Of a stretch of DNA of 64,000 nucleotides, positions 63,225-64,000 are shown in pieces (position 1 is the first letter of the stretch; each line of letters begins with the position of its first letter). Location: the NCBI RefSeq assembly GCF_000814325.1, contig NZ_JPHF01000004.1, positions 372,001 through 436,000 on the forward strand, read 5' to 3'. The DNA comes from Flavihumibacter sp. ZG627 (GTDB lineage: Bacteria > Bacteroidota > Bacteroidia > Chitinophagales > Chitinophagaceae). A model generated the notes under the pieces. The model searched no databases. It was not told the DNA's origin and worked only from the letters and a program-made list of their open reading frames with translations. Made by a program: the position numbers and the translations under genes.

Positions 63225-63581
63225 ATGAACTGGTATATAGCCATGGTGGTGTATGAGATCATATGTGGTAACGGAAACCATTGTCCGCAGTTTGATGAAC
63301 AGGTAAGATTGATCAGGGCAACAGATCATTCAGATGCCCTTAATATGGCCAACGAACTCGGAGAGCAGGAAGCATTTAGCTTTACAGATCAGCACCAACG
63401 ACTGGTGCAATGGAAATTTCTTGCAGTAACAGAACTGATGCCGCTAAGAGAGATGACCCATGGAGCTGAGATATTCAATCATATAATTGAGATCGAACAT
63501 CCTGATGGATACCGTGAAAAGATCCTTAACCGATCAAATGCCATCCTTCAAACCCAAACTGATGCCATCCATTCCTTTTAA
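63225..63581 (+). CDS. DUF4288-like small soluble protein
   Basis: 118-residue alpha/beta protein. It starts NWYIAMVVYEIICGNGNHCP, then VRLIRATDHSDALNMANELG, FTDQHQRLVQWKFLAVTELM, which matches the shape of DUF4288 (an N-terminal W-Y-x-A strand, an A-x-x-x-A helix, and a central V-x-W-K-F). No known function. It follows the LiaF-like gene and its 3' end overlaps the kinase start, so they are probably one operon. Confidence 0.75.
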   Translation: MNWYIAMVVYEIICGNGNHCPQFDEQVRLIRATDHSDALNMANELGEQEAFSFTDQHQRLVQWKFLAVTELMPLREMTHGAEIFNHIIEIEHPDGYREKILNRSNAILQTQTDAIHSF

Positions 63582-64000
63582 CAATACTTCACTCAGGGTC
63601 ATAACAGGCATTCTTATTTTCATGTTATGGCAAATGAATTTTTTTGCACTACTGCAAATGGGATTCGGCCTGCAGGTGAGCTTTACAGACTCTATCGTGA
63701 ATGTGCTGATGCTCAGCCTGGCAAGTATGACAATTATTCAGACCTTTCGGTACTATCATCCAAATCCCTCCCAATTCTGGATCATCCTGCTGTTGGGACT
63801 GGTATTTTCCATCCTCTTCAATATTGCCGCAAAACTGGTGCTGCAGGCAATTCTTAAAGACAACAGCGAATACATCCGGTTCCTTAATGAGAGTACTTTC
63901 CTGAGAGGAACATTTGCACTGCTTATGGTGGAATGGATGATAATCCTGAACCTTCTCTGGAACATGCTGAAGCAGGAAATTAAACAGCGAAACATGCTTG
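63538..64000 (+). CDS. LytS/YehU-type sensor histidine kinase, N-terminal part only
   Basis: Truncated by the window edge. From ATG 63538 (or ATG 63562, eight codons later, in the same frame) it reads MPSIPFNNTSLRVITGILIF and has four predicted helices within 150 residues (ITGILIFMLWQMNFFALL, IVNVLMLSLASMTIIQTF, FWIILLLGLVFSILFNIAAK and TFALLMVEWMIILNLLW), ending KQEIKQRNML before the expected cytosolic kinase domain. This matches the membrane input part of LytS/YehU-type histidine kinases common in Bacteroidota. The kinase domain is outside the window. Overlaps the DUF4288 gene by 20-44 bases. Confidence 0.75.
   Translation, partial: MPSFKPKLMPSIPFNNTSLRVITGILIFMLWQMNFFALLQMGFGLQVSFTDSIVNVLMLSLASMTIIQTFRYYHPNPSQFWIILLLGLVFSILFNIAAKLVLQAILKDNSEYIRFLNESTFLRGTFALLMVEWMIILNLLWNMLKQEIKQRNML

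Noticed and set aside
1-64000. CRISPR arrays, insertion sequences, prophage, tRNA or rRNA genes
   Set aside because: No repeat-spacer arrays, transposase motifs, terminal repeats, or cloverleaf sequences were seen; subtle RNA genes could be missed without a search tool.

Overview
The window looks like ordinary chromosome from a member of the Bacteroidota, most probably the Chitinophagaceae. This is inferred from gene content and protein style: a short primary sigma factor without region 1.1, fused ccoNO cytochrome oxidase genes, a one-heme CcoP, a REC-CRP fusion regulator, many Gfo/Idh/MocA oxidoreductases, almost no Shine-Dalgarno signals and a moderate G+C content. I see no rRNA, tRNA, CRISPR array, insertion sequence or prophage. 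The window cuts dinB at the left edge and a sensor kinase at the right edge.

Layout. 1-4.7 kb: minus-strand housekeeping genes (dinB, rimM, rpsP, ffh, rpoD), with a chimeric gene remnant between dinB and rimM. 4.9-11.7 kb: mixed genes, including an LptF/G permease, an exported Mn-type superoxide dismutase translationally coupled to a CDF cation transporter, an M20 dipeptidase and an HslR-like RNA-binding protein. 11.7-23.6 kb: a complete cbb3 oxidase locus (ccoI, ccoS, ccoNO, ccoQ, ccoP, ccoG, ccoH, SafE-like). It is bracketed by a REC-CRP regulator and a membrane PAS histidine kinase whose PAS domain resembles FixL, which suggests one oxygen- or redox-responsive unit. 23.6-30.7 kb: a YjaB-like/DHFR-like fusion, a MacA/FtsX/ATPase exporter, a fructokinase-sugar porter pair, and trmD. 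31-44.2 kb: three Gfo/Idh/MocA oxidoreductases, large catalase, metal and drug transporters, a penicillin-acylase-type hydrolase, and a probable sugar operon (two Gfo/Idh, NagB-like, ROK kinase).

44.3-49 kb: leuC, leuD, a 2-isopropylmalate/citramalate synthase family gene, and leuB. The synthase resembles the Leptospira citramalate synthase clade rather than ordinary LeuA. The cluster may therefore make 2-oxobutyrate for isoleucine from pyruvate, as well as serving leucine synthesis. 49-60.5 kb: a very large FAD/Fe-S dehydrogenase, a NYN-LOTUS protein with a small TMEM220-like membrane protein, two tandem giant secreted Asp-box proteins, and a LolA-like protein, the last three each followed by a hairpin. 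60.6-64 kb: adenine deaminase, a LiaF-like membrane protein, a DUF4288 protein and the start of a LytS-type kinase. A 21-bp-period direct repeat ahead of the LiaF-like gene may be a LytTR-type operator.

Assignments were made by reading motifs and recalling families. No database search was run.
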